This document shows positions 1 through 10,478 of a stretch of DNA of 64,000 nt, piece by piece (the stretch's first letter is position 1; the number at the start of each line of letters is the position of its first letter). The DNA comes from Portulaca oleracea. Lineage: Eukaryota > Streptophyta > Magnoliopsida > Caryophyllales > Portulacaceae. The translations under genes and the position numbers were made by a program. Under the pieces are notes generated by a model. That model searched no databases. It saw only the letters and a program-made list of their open reading frames with translations, and was not told the origin of the DNA. The stretch is taken from contig CM055875.1 in assembly GCA_029582165.1 (NCBI GenBank), forward strand, positions 25,685,144 to 25,749,143, written 5' to 3'.

Positions 1-295
1 AGCGTCGAGGGTTTTGAGATTGATAAACTCAGAAACATTAGTGAGTAGTGATGAAAAGTTGATAACCATAGAAAAATAGTTGGTTTATAGTTCGGTCCTC
101 AGTCCAGTCATCGGTCCTCTAATTCAGTCTAGTTCCTAGACCGAAGACTGAAACTCAGTATTCTTTGGACCGAGCACAGGACCGAAGATAGTCCGGTCCA
201 GTCCTTGGTCCAATCCTTTATTTGATCAGGACTGGATTATAAACAACCTTAAACATAAAATAAATAAAATATTAAACAACAACGATTCAACCACA
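1..295. other. Intergenic sequence, no gene
   Basis: No coding region is visible. Positions 85-215 are rich in scattered copies of a GGTCC/GGACC word (cggtcc, ggaccg) on both strands, which suggests the remnant of a small transposon. I could not find its ends. The stretch ends at the left target-site copy of the LINE that follows. Confidence 0.4.
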
Positions 296-549
296 ATAGA
301 ATATGAAATAAACCTATAGTTTTCAAGTTATGATCTAGTACTCCATCAGAACCCTACACTCATCTAGCGGCACCGTCAGTGAGGGCTGATCTGTCTCCCT
401 ATTCGGTGAGACTTTAGGTAGAAATGTTGTGTCTTTCCTGTGAGAGGGGAGAAGGCCATCGTTGTGGGAACTTTCGGGGTGGATTGTGTAGGATTAGGGT
501 TAGCAGTGCATACACGATTACGTGAGGAAGAAGAAGACGTGTGGAGGCG

Positions 550-1420
550 ATGGAGAACAATATGGAGATTGACTGGGGTAAACTAAGGCTGACTAAAGAA
601 GAAAAAGAGATCATTGAAGTCGAAGATGTGGTGCCCCAGGAAAGAAAGGAGGAAATAACACTGAGTCTTGTGGGACATCTCTTGACAAAGCACAGTTTCA
701 ATGCAAGAGCGATGAAGACGGTACTAAGAAACATATGAAAACCCGCAAAGGGGGTGGTCAAGCGGGATTTAGACACGAACTTATTCCTATTCTAATAGGC
801 CGACGACAAGGAATTCGTGATGAATGAGGAACCTTGGTAGTCCGACGGAAAGTTACTCCTCGTCCGAGAATGGGAAGGCACTGAGCAGTTCACAAAAATT
901 GAGTTCAAAACAGCTAGGTTTTGGGTAAAGGCCTACGAGGTACTGGCGTTCTGTCAAACCGTGGCTTTCACAAAGATCATAGGAGATAAATAGGTATCTT
1001 TATAAACTGTGAAGAAGATTCAATGTTGGGCGCCGAAAAATCGAATTATTTTTGAGTGGACATAGACGTAACCATGTCGTTGAGAAGGGGGGTGACTATG
1101 AAAATAGGCGGGAAATTGCTTTGGATCTATTTCAAATACCTACGACTGCCGGAGTTCTGCCATGGATGTGTAAAGCTTGGACACATGCTAAAAGACTGCG
1201 AGACACTAGATCCACGTATACCACAAGGAGACCTATAGTACGAGAATTGGCTAAAGGCGGCACCTTCAAAAATGAAAAGGAGAAATGCAGAAGCGGAGAT
1301 TCAAGAGGAGTGGAGGTTGTTCTTAGCCTTTAAGGGTCACTCGGTACAACCAAAAGCCATGCAACAACTAACATTCTCAAAGTTTGATGAGCAGCAAAGG
1401 AGGGAAGGGGGCTCATCGAG
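550..1420 (+). pseudogene. LINE ORF1 (Gag-like, DUF4283 and zinc knuckle), broken
   Basis: The protein starts at the ATG at 550, with an acidic N-terminus typical of plant LINE ORF1 (motif SLVGHLLTKHSFNARAMKT). After the stop at 738 the DUF4283-like part resumes in another frame at about 795-960, with GKLLLVREWEGTEQ and FWVKAYEV. A frame around 1056-1238 has RRGVTMKIGG and then a CCHC knuckle, FCHGCVKLGHMLKDC (C-x2-C-x4-H-x4-C). ORF1 proteins of this family bind the element's RNA in the ribonucleoprotein. At least two frameshifts and several stops make this a relic. The 3' end of the reading frame is not well defined. Confidence 0.85.
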
Positions 1421-1619
1421 CTAGGGGGCAGTGATGGGATCGAGATGGTGGTTGATGAAAAGGATGTAATCAACATCAGCAATGAGGCGTTTAAGCAAAA
1501 ACTGTATCACTTGCGGTTAAAAACGAATAATGAAAAAGTCAGGGTGACAAAGGTAGAAACAGATGGGCCAAATCTATTCGGGAAGAAGGCGAAGGATGGT
1601 GAATAGTTGTGCCTACAAA

Positions 1620-4600
1620 AATGAGTTTACGATGCATAAACTATCGGAGGGCTCAGGTGAATGTTGAGATCTCGTAAGCCGACGATGGACTTTTTATTTG
1701 GGACCAAGCTAGTTGATGTTGAGTTTACAAGGTTAATGCAAAAGTTTGAATACTATGACTACTTCAGTGTCAATTGCAGTGGAAGGTAAGGAAATCTTGG
1801 CTTGATGTGGAAAAGGGACATGGACGTGGAGGTGGTGAGTAATTATAGCACCAGATTGATCTACTGCTGAGGTGGGCTAGGGAGGAGGATAGGTGGCAAT
1901 TTACGGGTGTCTATGGGTACGTGGAGGGATAGGAGAAAGTTAAGACATGTGCTCTAATAAATTATCTACATACCTACTATGACCTCCCATGGCTAATTGG
2001 GGGTGATCTAAATGAAATATTTTTCAATTTTGAAATAAAGGGAGAGGGCCAAGAAAACAACAGTGTCCTCGAGCAGTTTCAAAATATACTGGAGACCTGC
2101 GAGCTGGGAGATTTGGGATATTCAGGACGTGACTTCATGTGGTGAAACCGGAGGGATGGAGATCAACCGGTGGAGGAACGCCTCGATAGGTTTCAGGCCA
2201 ACACGGAGTAGAGACTAAGGTATCCCTACACCAAGGTACAACACATCGACGAAGATTTCTTGAACCATCTACCAATCATTTTAAACTATTTTGCTACGCG
2301 GGACTAGTGGAAAAAGAACTGAAGAAAATGGTTCGAAAACATGTGGGCGCTTGACGACGACTGTGAGACAGTAGTGAAAGACGTGTGGGAGCGGTGTGGA
2401 TCGGCAAACCCTATAAACAGCTGCCTCAGCAAGCTGACACTTTGCATGAAAGACCTCGAGAACTAGAACAAAGACCACTTTGGACATATTCAAAGGAGAA
2501 TACAACAACTACAGAAGGGCCTAACCAGACTCATAAAGGCCCAAGAGAGAAAAAGAATTTTTGAGCAAATTAACGATTTACGGCAGAAGAAAGAGGCTCT
2601 ATAGTGTCGACGATCCAGAGCTCACTTTGTGGAGCTAGGGGATGCAAATACAACTTGGTTTCATAACCAAGCAAACACCAGCGTGCAAACAACTACATCG
2701 AAGCCCTGAAAGATATGAATGAGGTCCTTACCTCAAACCTAGAACTGATGAAAAAATTTGTGGTGTAATATTACTCGGAGTTATTCACAAGAACGAATGC
2801 GTGGGGGTGGAAGAAGTTCTTTACTACTGTAGGACCCCGGGAAAAGGTGGCTTACCTTTTTCCCGTTGCATTACTTATGTGCGATTAGGAGCCGAGTAAA
2901 GTTGTATAATCCTTAAATAAGGGTGCTTCGGCTTTTAATAAGAACTTTTCGATTATTTATGATCCTAAACATGTAAACTCACTTAAGGACAAACATTTCA
3001 GTTTAAAGATGTCAAATCACATTGACCCCGTACCCTTACTATGGCCAAAAGGGGAAATCAGAATCACTTGACTGACCTATAGGCCAAGCGACCTTGGTAT
3101 AGGCCAGGCCAGTGGCCAATTGGATACCAGCCTTGGGGAAAGGGGCTTTGAAATGTGGCAAGGCCGCTTGGCCTTGGCTGATTTCGACTCCCTTTTCTCC
3201 TCGCTTGGATCTTTAATACTGATTTCGGGAGAGATATCGACCCATCTTATTAAACTGCAATGAGAGTCACGAAAGGTGAGTTATGCAAGATAGGATAGAG
3301 AAAGAGTCACCAGTTGATTTAAGGAAATCAAAAAACCAAGAAAAAAATGATGAGACTCTGGCCTACGAACCCGAATTCCGAGCCCAGGGGTAAGGTTACG
3401 AGTCCAAGGGTTAATGAACTCTCGGACTTGCCTGTTTTGAAAACGGACTCTACTAAGATCGAAATTGAAATGAAAAATAGCGGGGAGAAGTTTAAAAGGC
3501 TTCACGATGTTATATTCATGTCATGCAAGTATGATGTTTATTTACAAAATAATTTACAAGAATGATCACGATATGATTACATGGTTACAAAAATGATGAA
3601 TGAATAACCTAACCTTGCTTAAACACAAAGCATACAAGTAGTGTGAGGATAAGGAAGATCCGAAGTCGATACGTCAGATTTCCTTTGGTATCGATATCGT
3701 GATAATCTCAGGTTTTCATGTGAGAATGATGAGGGATGAGAGGGAATTTTCCGGAGAGGTTTTGAGAGGAGTTGTTGATGAACTCGGTGGTGGAATAGGG
3801 GGTATTTATAGATGAATGAGGGTGGCATCCGAATGGAAGGAGGGGGAGCATGATCATTATTTCATGTCCATAACCCCCCTTCAAGGTCGCTTGGCCTTTG
3901 ACACTGCATGAGTCAGAGGCGCCAAGCTGAAGTCACAAGATCTGTTGACTGAGGCTGAGGCGTGAAGCTGACATGGCATCTTAATAGGACAAGTGGACTA
4001 GAGCAGCTCCTACATGCGGATAAGTGATGTGGCAGCACATGTGGGTCGTTCCTCGGATCAGCGTAGGCCAAGCGGCCTACACAGCCAATTTTGGGCCTGT
4101 TTTGCGCTTTGGGCCTGTACTCTAGGTCAGCCAAGGCCAAGTGGCCTTAGCAGTCTGTTATAGGCTTGGGGCCAACTCTATGGGCCTAGTTCCTTTGTTC
4201 TTTATTCTCGGATTTCGATGTAGTTTCCCGGTATAAAATCTGGTGTCTACAACTACGTGCTAGCGAAGGTATTAGATGAGATGAACAACTACCTTAACAA
4301 GCCCTACCTTGCAGGGGAGGTTTTGGAGGCGCTAAAGACGATGAAGCCGGGAAAATCCCCTAGGCGAGACGGTTTTAACCCATTTTTTTATACCAAAAGT
4401 ACTAGCCTTTGGTAGGAAAGGATGTAGCTGATGCAGTAATCAATATCTTGAATGGAAATACTATGTCCTCGAAGCTGAACCAGACCTACATTGTGGTCAT
4501 CCCGAAAAAACAGAAGTTGGAGGATATTAGCGATTTCCCCCTACACTGTATAAGGTGGCAACCAAAGTGGTAACGAGCAGATTGAAGGAGGTCTTACCGC

Positions 4601-6970
4601 AAATTATCTCAATCAATAAGAGCACCTTCACACCCGGTAGACACATCATAGATAACATCTTCGTAGCTTTTGAAGCATTTCATGCCATGAAAATTGGCAG
4701 TAGGACAAAAAATTCAATGACATTGAAGCTCGATATGTCTAAAGCATATGATCTGGTCAAATGGTTTTTCTTTGGAAAATCATGCTAAAACTTGGATTCG
4801 GGGAAAACTGGGTGAACTTGGTAATGATTTTCGTGGAGATAACTTCACTGTCCTTTGTGATTAATGGCGAAGCCCGGGGGCTCGTACGACCCATTAGAGG
4901 CATCCGCCAAGGCGACCCCATTTCCCCGAATTTATTCTTATTCTGTGTTGAAGGCTTATCATATTTGTTGTGTGATGTAGTGACGAAACAACGACTTAGA
5001 GGACTAACGATGTATAGAGCAGGTCCAATGATCTCCCATCTACTCTTTGTCGATGATTTAATCATTTTCGGCGAGGCAACCGAAGACGAGGCTATGGTGA
5101 TTCAATCTGCCCTATACAAGTATGAAATGGCTTCGGGCCAAAAAATAAACTATGATAAATCGGATATGATGTTTGGCAGGAGAGTACCACACCAGTGTAG
5201 GGAAGTGATTGTCATCACGCTGAATTTCAAAGAGGTGCTTAGTCACAAAAAATACTTGGGCCTGCCTACGTCGATAGGGCAGGCTACATCAAGGGCGTTT
5301 ACACCACTGAAAGACCGAATGTTGAAGCGAATTGGAGGCTAGATAGGGAAAAACCTTTTATGGATAGGAAGGGAAATTCTAGTAAGGGCAGTAGCCTAAG
5401 AAGTACCAACTTATACTATGAGTGTGTTTAAGCTACCCAACAACTTCACATTAAGCTTAAAGTCTCAAATAATTAATTACTGGTGGGGGCACGAATGGAA
5501 CAAGAAGAAAGTGCATTGAGTAGTGAAGGACAAGTTCTGTGCAAAGAAGAAAAAGGGGGAACTCGGTTTCAGGGGGCTACAAGCTTTCAATGTTGCACTA
5601 TTGGCACGATAGGTATGGCGGATTGCGAATGCGGATGAGTCACTGGGAGACGAGAGCAAGGTTTAACCCGGATCTAGGCCCGACAAGGAGCTATACATGG
5701 AGGGGTCGACACGAGGCAATTAGGGTAGTAAAGAAAGGAGTTAGATGGGTAGTGGGAGACAGGAGGAGGCTAAATGTATGGGAAGACAAGTGGCTACCAA
5801 GGCCGAAATCATTCCGACCTGTCACACTAGTTAAACCAGAGGCAAGATGGCTATCTGTGAGTGATCTCATCGACAGAGATGAAGGATGCTAGAAGTTAAG
5901 TTTAGTGGAAGCTATCTTCGCCCTTGTGGATGCGAATGTCATCAAAACTATCCCTCTTTGTACTGACTGGCCAAGAGATCGAATCATGTGGCATTATACC
6001 CAGGATGGGGTATTGACAGTTCGGTCAGTCTACCACCTAATCACCATGGACATCCAGTGGGGAAACCCTCGGAGCAGTTCACCTCGGGGAAATGACAATT
6101 GGGTCGCTATCTGGAGTGCCTCACTCCCCCAACGGGTTAAGTCCTTTGCGTGGAGCTGCACTTGAGGTTATACCCACTAGGGGAGCACTAGCAAGTAGAA
6201 TCCCAACCACCAATGGAATATGCCCAACCTGCAATGACGAACCAGAGTTGGATATGCACGCCTTGATGCGGTGCAAACCGGCCAAAGCAATTTGGATGGC
6301 GGCAGGCTATGACTTGAGGAAAGAAACTGAAAATTACAACTCGATAATGGAACTATTGGAGGAGGTCAGAACTCATCAGCAGGAAGGATTTGAAAACGCA
6401 TTAACGATCATGTGGGCAATTAGGAACACGAGGAACAAAATATGTCATCAAACAAGCACAAGAAACCCCTACTATGAGTTGAGAAGGCCATAGACTTTGT
6501 AACCGAGTTCCAAAAAGCCAAAGCAAAATTGGAAGGTACGAGGGCAGTAGCTCCTGAACAGTGGCAACCCCCCCCCCCCTCGAGGACATGGTGAAGATTA
6601 ATTTTGATGGGGGCAGATTGCTAAACCACCACCATGGCTGGGGAGCAATTGTGCGAAACCAAAAGGGAGAACCAAAACTCGCTGTAGTGCGCCAAAGAAT
6701 AGAAGCAGTCCGGAAGTAGAAGAAGCGCGAGCTCTTTGCGCTAACACATGCCCGAGCACATGGATTTATGAAGGTCATTCTGGAAGGCGACTCAGCCAAC
6801 CTTATTACGAAGATGAAGAAAAGAGAAATCCCAAATTCTGAAGTAGGCATTTTTGTTAAATGTATCTTGAGACCTGCTAGTGTTTTTTAGGTGTGTAGTT
6901 TTTCTTTTGTTAAACGTTCAGGCAACCACATAGCACACTCAATAGCCCATCTTCAACCTATTGATCTCAC
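1620..6970 (+). pseudogene. LINE ORF2 (endonuclease, reverse transcriptase, zf-RVT, RNase H), broken
   Basis: ORF2 pieces lie in family order. At 1990-2240 the endonuclease carries IGGDLNEI and DLGYSGRDF before VEERLDRF. At 4300-5340 the reverse transcriptase carries MKPGKSP, STFTPGRHIIDN, LKLDMSKAYD, a RQGDPISP motif and the catalytic box HLLFVDDL (FVDD form). At 5905-6490 a zf-RVT region carries RVKSFAW and CPTCNDEPELDMHALMRC. At 6590-6960 an RNase H (RVT_3 type) carries KINFDGG, GWGAIVRN, KRELFAL and LEGDSANL. The enzyme would nick target DNA and copy the LINE RNA. Many stops and frameshifts, plus the solo LTR at 2828-4251 between endonuclease and RT, rule out activity. Confidence 0.9.
2828..4251 (-). 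mobile_element. Solo LTR (Ty3/gypsy, Tat-like ends) inside the LINE
   Basis: The segment begins TGTAGGACC and ends GTGTCTACA, so the tips are TG...CA with a TGTAG/CTACA inverted repeat. It is flanked by a perfect 5-bp TSD ACTAC (2823-2827 and 4252-4256). No second LTR, primer site or ORF is present, so I call it a solo LTR left by recombination between two LTRs. On the minus strand it starts TGTAGACACC, which resembles Tat/Ogre-type LTRs, and has a TATAAATA box at about 3802-3809 read on that strand. I therefore orient it minus. The lineage is inference. Confidence 0.85.
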
Positions 6971-7103
6971 TACGAGACTGTGGTTGAATAACGGGCCCGA
7001 TACTATTGGGGATCTCTTGGTCGAGGAGGCTTGTAATCCAGTTGGATGATGAAATCAAGGCTCTGAAGCTTTCTATCCAAAAAAAAAAATAGAATATGAA
7101 ATA

Positions 7104-7190
7104 TTAAGCATCAATATTTTTTTAAAACCTAATGAAGTTAGTAATATGTATTATAAGAACTAGTGTTTATATAATATATTCTTTATGATT
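7104..7190. other. Short spacer between two LINEs
   Basis: AT-rich spacer between the right TSD of the + LINE and the T-tract that marks the 3' tail of the minus-strand LINE. No gene is visible. Confidence 0.4.
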
Positions 7191-7317
7191 TTTTTTTTTG
7201 CTAGTCTATGAGTCTGCTTCACTGATTCTCTAGATATTTTTTCTATATATTCTTTATGACTTTTTTTGCTAGTATATGAGCCTGCTTCACTGATTCTCTA
7301 GATATTTTTCCTATTCT
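7177..7317. repeat. Tandem duplication of a ~70-bp unit
   Basis: Two imperfect direct copies of about 70 bp start near 7177 and 7247. Each begins attctttatga, runs through a T-tract, then gctagt-tatgag-ctgcttcactgattctctagatattttt. The unit lies at the 3' tail of the minus-strand LINE and includes its poly(T), so it may have arisen by slippage at the tail. Confidence 0.75.
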
Positions 7318-7588
7318 ACATCAGCCGAAACCTTGTGCTAATTTATTACAATTTATTACAAATGGATAATAAAATTTATCCATCGTTTCTGGATATTTGA
7401 TACTTGCAATAGCTCATTGAGAGTCTGTATATATAAGAAGTTATGTCCATCCCAACGCTCTTACCTTCCCAATAGCCATTCGGATTGCCCTCATTTCTGC
7501 CTATAAAGCTAATTTTGCTTTGAAAGAGATGTCTTCTTAGGTAGCCTGATCCTCACTGCTACCGTTGTCTCATACCATTGTCGTTGAT

Positions 7589-8912
7589 TGTTCGGCCTCG
7601 TTTCGAGCTGAATTTCTTCTCTTTTATAGGGTATATTTGCTTGTTTTAACCCTTATTTATATATTAGATATAATGATTTAGTGTTTTGTAGGAAAATAAG
7701 GAGTTAGAAGAAGTTTGGGCTTAATTGAAGGTTTTTAGGGAATCCCGAGCTATTTCCCGAGTCAAACCAAGTCAACCCGAGCCGAGATCCGAGTCAAACC
7801 AAGTCAACGAGCCGAGCCAAGGCGAAACCGAAGTTGGAAATTCCATATCAAGATTGGCGCAAAACAGGGGAACGGTACAAACTCAAAGGTTTGAAATATG
7901 TGTGCCTTCACCCTTTGGGTCATAACTCTTTCGTTACAACTCTGATAGCTCTGAAATTTTGGGAGCTTAAAGTACACACCGAGAGCTTTCCATCGATATC
8001 TTACGCCTAAAACGGAGTTCGGATGAAGAAGTTATGCGCGTTTGAAGTCGGTAGGGAAAAACTGCCCAGAACGCTTGCTCGCCCGAGCCACTCTGTCTGC
8101 GGAGAAATTGCTGCGCGTGCTGAGAATTATTTCTAGGGTTTTGGGTTGTATTTTTCCTTCTTCTATAAATACCCACTTGTATTAATCCAAATTATCAATT
8201 AGCCTAGGTAGTTTAGGAGTAGAATTAGATTTAATTGCTTTCCTTTATTTGCTTTAATCTCTCTTAATTGTTCTTCAAGTTTTCAACTGTTCTTCATTGT
8301 TCTTCAAGCTTTCATTGATTTCTAGCATTTGTATTCAAACTTTCTCAAGCTTTCTCAATTCAAGCAAGTTTCCATTAAAGTTTTACAAGCTTTCTCTCTC
8401 TTCCCTCTCTCTCTCTCTCTCTCTAATTTCCATTGTTGACTTGTTTTCCAAGCTTTATAGTGTTAGCCACAATCAACTCCATTTTTAGTGGGGAGGAGGG
8501 TCAAGTAACTCCAATTCTACTTACTAGTGAGAATTTGGGGGATTCTTGGTAATCCAAACCACAATTTCTTGTTTGTTCGGGGGAAATTCAAGTGTAGATT
8601 GAAGGTTTATTGAAGATTAGTCATCAAAGGTATAATTTCTCGTTCCCAATTTCATTGTTCATTCATTGTCTTCATTCATGCCTTTTAATTGCCTTCATCT
8701 TTAAGTGCTTTCTTTATTACTTTCTTTTAATTGCTTTCTTTATTATTATCATGTCTAAGTTAGATTTAAATGCTTTCTTTACATAATTTATCGCTTTCCG
8801 CACTTGAGAAAAACCCATTTACACGAACCGATTACCTTAATCAAGCCTAAACACTCATCCCTGTGGACCGACATCCCTAACTTATAAAACCACAAAAATA
8901 CACAACCGAAGA
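7589..8912 (+). repeat. 5' LTR of E1
   Basis: Starts TGTTCGGCC and ends AACCGAAGA; the end should be ...CA, as in the 3' LTR, so the tip carries a mutation. It includes two copies of a roughly 30-bp GAGTCAAACCAAGTCAA-type unit (7757-7810), a TATAAATAC box at about 8164-8172, and a CT-rich tract at 8394-8422. Compared with the 3' LTR it lacks about 90 bp between two copies of TCGCCCGAGCCA near 8087. Confidence 0.92.
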
Positions 8913-8913
8913 A

Positions 8914-8931
8914 TGGCGTCGTTGCCGGGGA
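8914..8931 (+). promoter_or_regulatory. Primer-binding site of E1 (tRNA-Asp type, one mismatch)
   Basis: TGGCGTCGTTGCCGGGGA lies one base after the 5' LTR. It differs at one position from TGGCGCCGTTGCCGGGGA, which is complementary to the 3' end of plant tRNA-Asp including CCA and is the usual primer site of Athila-type elements. The C-to-T change fits deamination of a methylated cytosine. Confidence 0.88.
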
Positions 8932-9071
8932 TGACGTTATTTGGTAGATTAGGTGATTGTTTTGTATGTAAATAGTTTAATTGCTTCCTTGATTATACTA
9001 GAAAAATGTAGTAAAAAAAAATTGAATATCAGAAACAGAAAAAAAAAGAAAAAAATATATCGAAAAAAAAG

Positions 9072-10478
9072 ATGGCATGTTTTAGCTTCCCTCAAAATGA
9101 GCAAGAATTATTTTGTGATTATCGTGATAGACTAAATGATTATCTTGCCTATTGGACCCCTCATGGTTATATTTATTCTAATTGGGAAGTGTTAGTTGTT
9201 ACTAATGAGGGATTGAATTTCGAGACCCGTTCTCTTCTGAATTACTTTGATTTCAATGTTGAAAATGAGTATCGGGCTTGGGAATTAATTGATTGGTTGT
9301 ACACGGATACTCGTCAATTTGGGGAGACTTTTTATTCATCGGGTTCTTGTTTTGGCAATCCGTGTGCTCTTCATGCTCAATTGCACTATGAGAAACGTTA
9401 TGATCTTTCTCCATGTTATGATGTTGAGTCTCGTCATTTGTGTGTGCATTGTGAGTCTTTGTCTCATGCTTCCGAATCTTGTAGACTAGATAAAATTGGT
9501 GCTGAAATAGTTGGTTTACAAGATAGGATGAATAAATGCATGCAAGAATTGGAACACGTGCTTAAACCTAGGGTGGAAACTTATCTTGCACAATTGGTTG
9601 ATTCAAATGTTGAAATAGGTCATTCATCGTCTTTGAGTCTTGAAATGCATGACGGTTCTTCTGTGTATGATTATGATTATGATGATGACTACTGTAATGG
9701 ACATAGTTTTGTAAGGAGGATTAGTGATTCCTTAGCTCTAGCCCCACCTAGTGAGCATGAGGAACATGATAATTCTGTGTGTGATGATGAAGAACTTGAT
9801 GACTACATGCTAGATGATGAACCATTGTCCACACCCTTGTCCATGCCTTTGTGTGAAGAAAAAAATGAGTTTATTGAATGCTATGATGCTTGTGATATAA
9901 TTGAGCATGATCTTGTTGAGAGTGAAATTGAATCCTTGGTGATTGAATGTGTGCTTGACACCGATTTGTTCACTTTCATTGAGAATTATTGCATTAGCGA
10001 GGCATTAGCTACCCTTTCTCGTAAATCCATTGATGTGCAATCTTGTGATGATGAACTTGAGTCTATGGGGATTGATCCTAAGTGTTTGGACTTGGTTTGT
10101 GACAATGATATTTTTGATGGTGATATGCTTTATGAGTCGTTGTTTGCATCCAAGTCTTCCCATGAGCATGTCCATAAATGTGTTGTATTGCCTCCTTTCG
10201 TTGATTTGTATACCCAATCTCCATTTACGAGTCAATGGGAGGATCCATTTGTCATGTCTTCTTTCACCGTGCCTAGAAAAGTCTTGTATATTCATGAATT
10301 TCATCAGTTCTATGACTTTTCTAAAGCATTTGATAAATTGTTAAGGGCACTAATGTTTGTTTATGTGCTATTGCGAGTGTGCTCTTACCACCACCATTCT
10401 GAGATGCATGAGAGGATGCATGATTTGTTACTCCGGGCGTTGAATGGTTCTGACATGGTGCCCGATATCGTGAGGTGA
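9072..10478 (+). CDS. Gag-like protein of E1 with zinc knuckle and acidic extension
   Basis: An intact 468-residue ORF, the only one in E1. It starts at an ATG 140 bp after the primer site, after an A-rich leader. Residues 12-82 resemble the middle of a plant Ty3 retrotransposon Gag domain (YRDRLNDYLAYWTPHGY, ETRSLLNYFD, AWELIDWLYTDTRQF). A CCHC knuckle follows at C124-C127-H132-C137, suited to RNA packaging. Residues 150-370 are acidic, with runs of Asp and Glu. The last ~90 residues are almost identical to those of E2 (QWEDPFVM, VPRKVLYIHEF, NGSDMVPDIVR). There is no protease or polymerase. Presumed role: bind and package element RNA, with enzymes supplied in trans. The acidic part matches nothing I recognise. 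Confidence 0.8.
   Translation: MACFSFPQNEQELFCDYRDRLNDYLAYWTPHGYIYSNWEVLVVTNEGLNFETRSLLNYFDFNVENEYRAWELIDWLYTDTRQFGETFYSSGSCFGNPCALHAQLHYEKRYDLSPCYDVESRHLCVHCESLSHASESCRLDKIGAEIVGLQDRMNKCMQELEHVLKPRVETYLAQLVDSNVEIGHSSSLSLEMHDGSSVYDYDYDDDYCNGHSFVRRISDSLALAPPSEHEEHDNSVCDDEELDDYMLDDEPLSTPLSMPLCEEKNEFIECYDACDIIEHDLVESEIESLVIECVLDTDLFTFIENYCISEALATLSRKSIDVQSCDDELESMGIDPKCLDLVCDNDIFDGDMLYESLFASKSSHEHVHKCVVLPPFVDLYTQSPFTSQWEDPFVMSSFTVPRKVLYIHEFHQFYDFSKAFDKLLRALMFVYVLLRVCSYHHHSEMHERMHDLLLRALNGSDMVPDIVR

Larger units (their letters stand above)
311..7088 (+). mobile_element. Near full-length LINE (L1-type non-LTR retrotransposon), decayed
   Basis: The element is bounded by a perfect 15-bp target-site duplication, ATAGAATATGAAATA, at 296-310 and 7089-7103. 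The right copy directly follows an A-tail (7079-7089), as expected for target-primed reverse transcription. Inside, in order, are a 5' leader, ORF1 (DUF4283-like plus CCHC knuckle), and ORF2 (endonuclease, reverse transcriptase, zf-RVT, RNase H). Removing the nested solo LTR (2828-4251) and one 5-bp TSD leaves about 5.35 kb, a normal size for a plant LINE. Every domain has stops or frameshifts, so the copy is dead. The length and clean TSD indicate a complete insertion rather than the usual 5'-truncated one. Confidence 0.93.
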
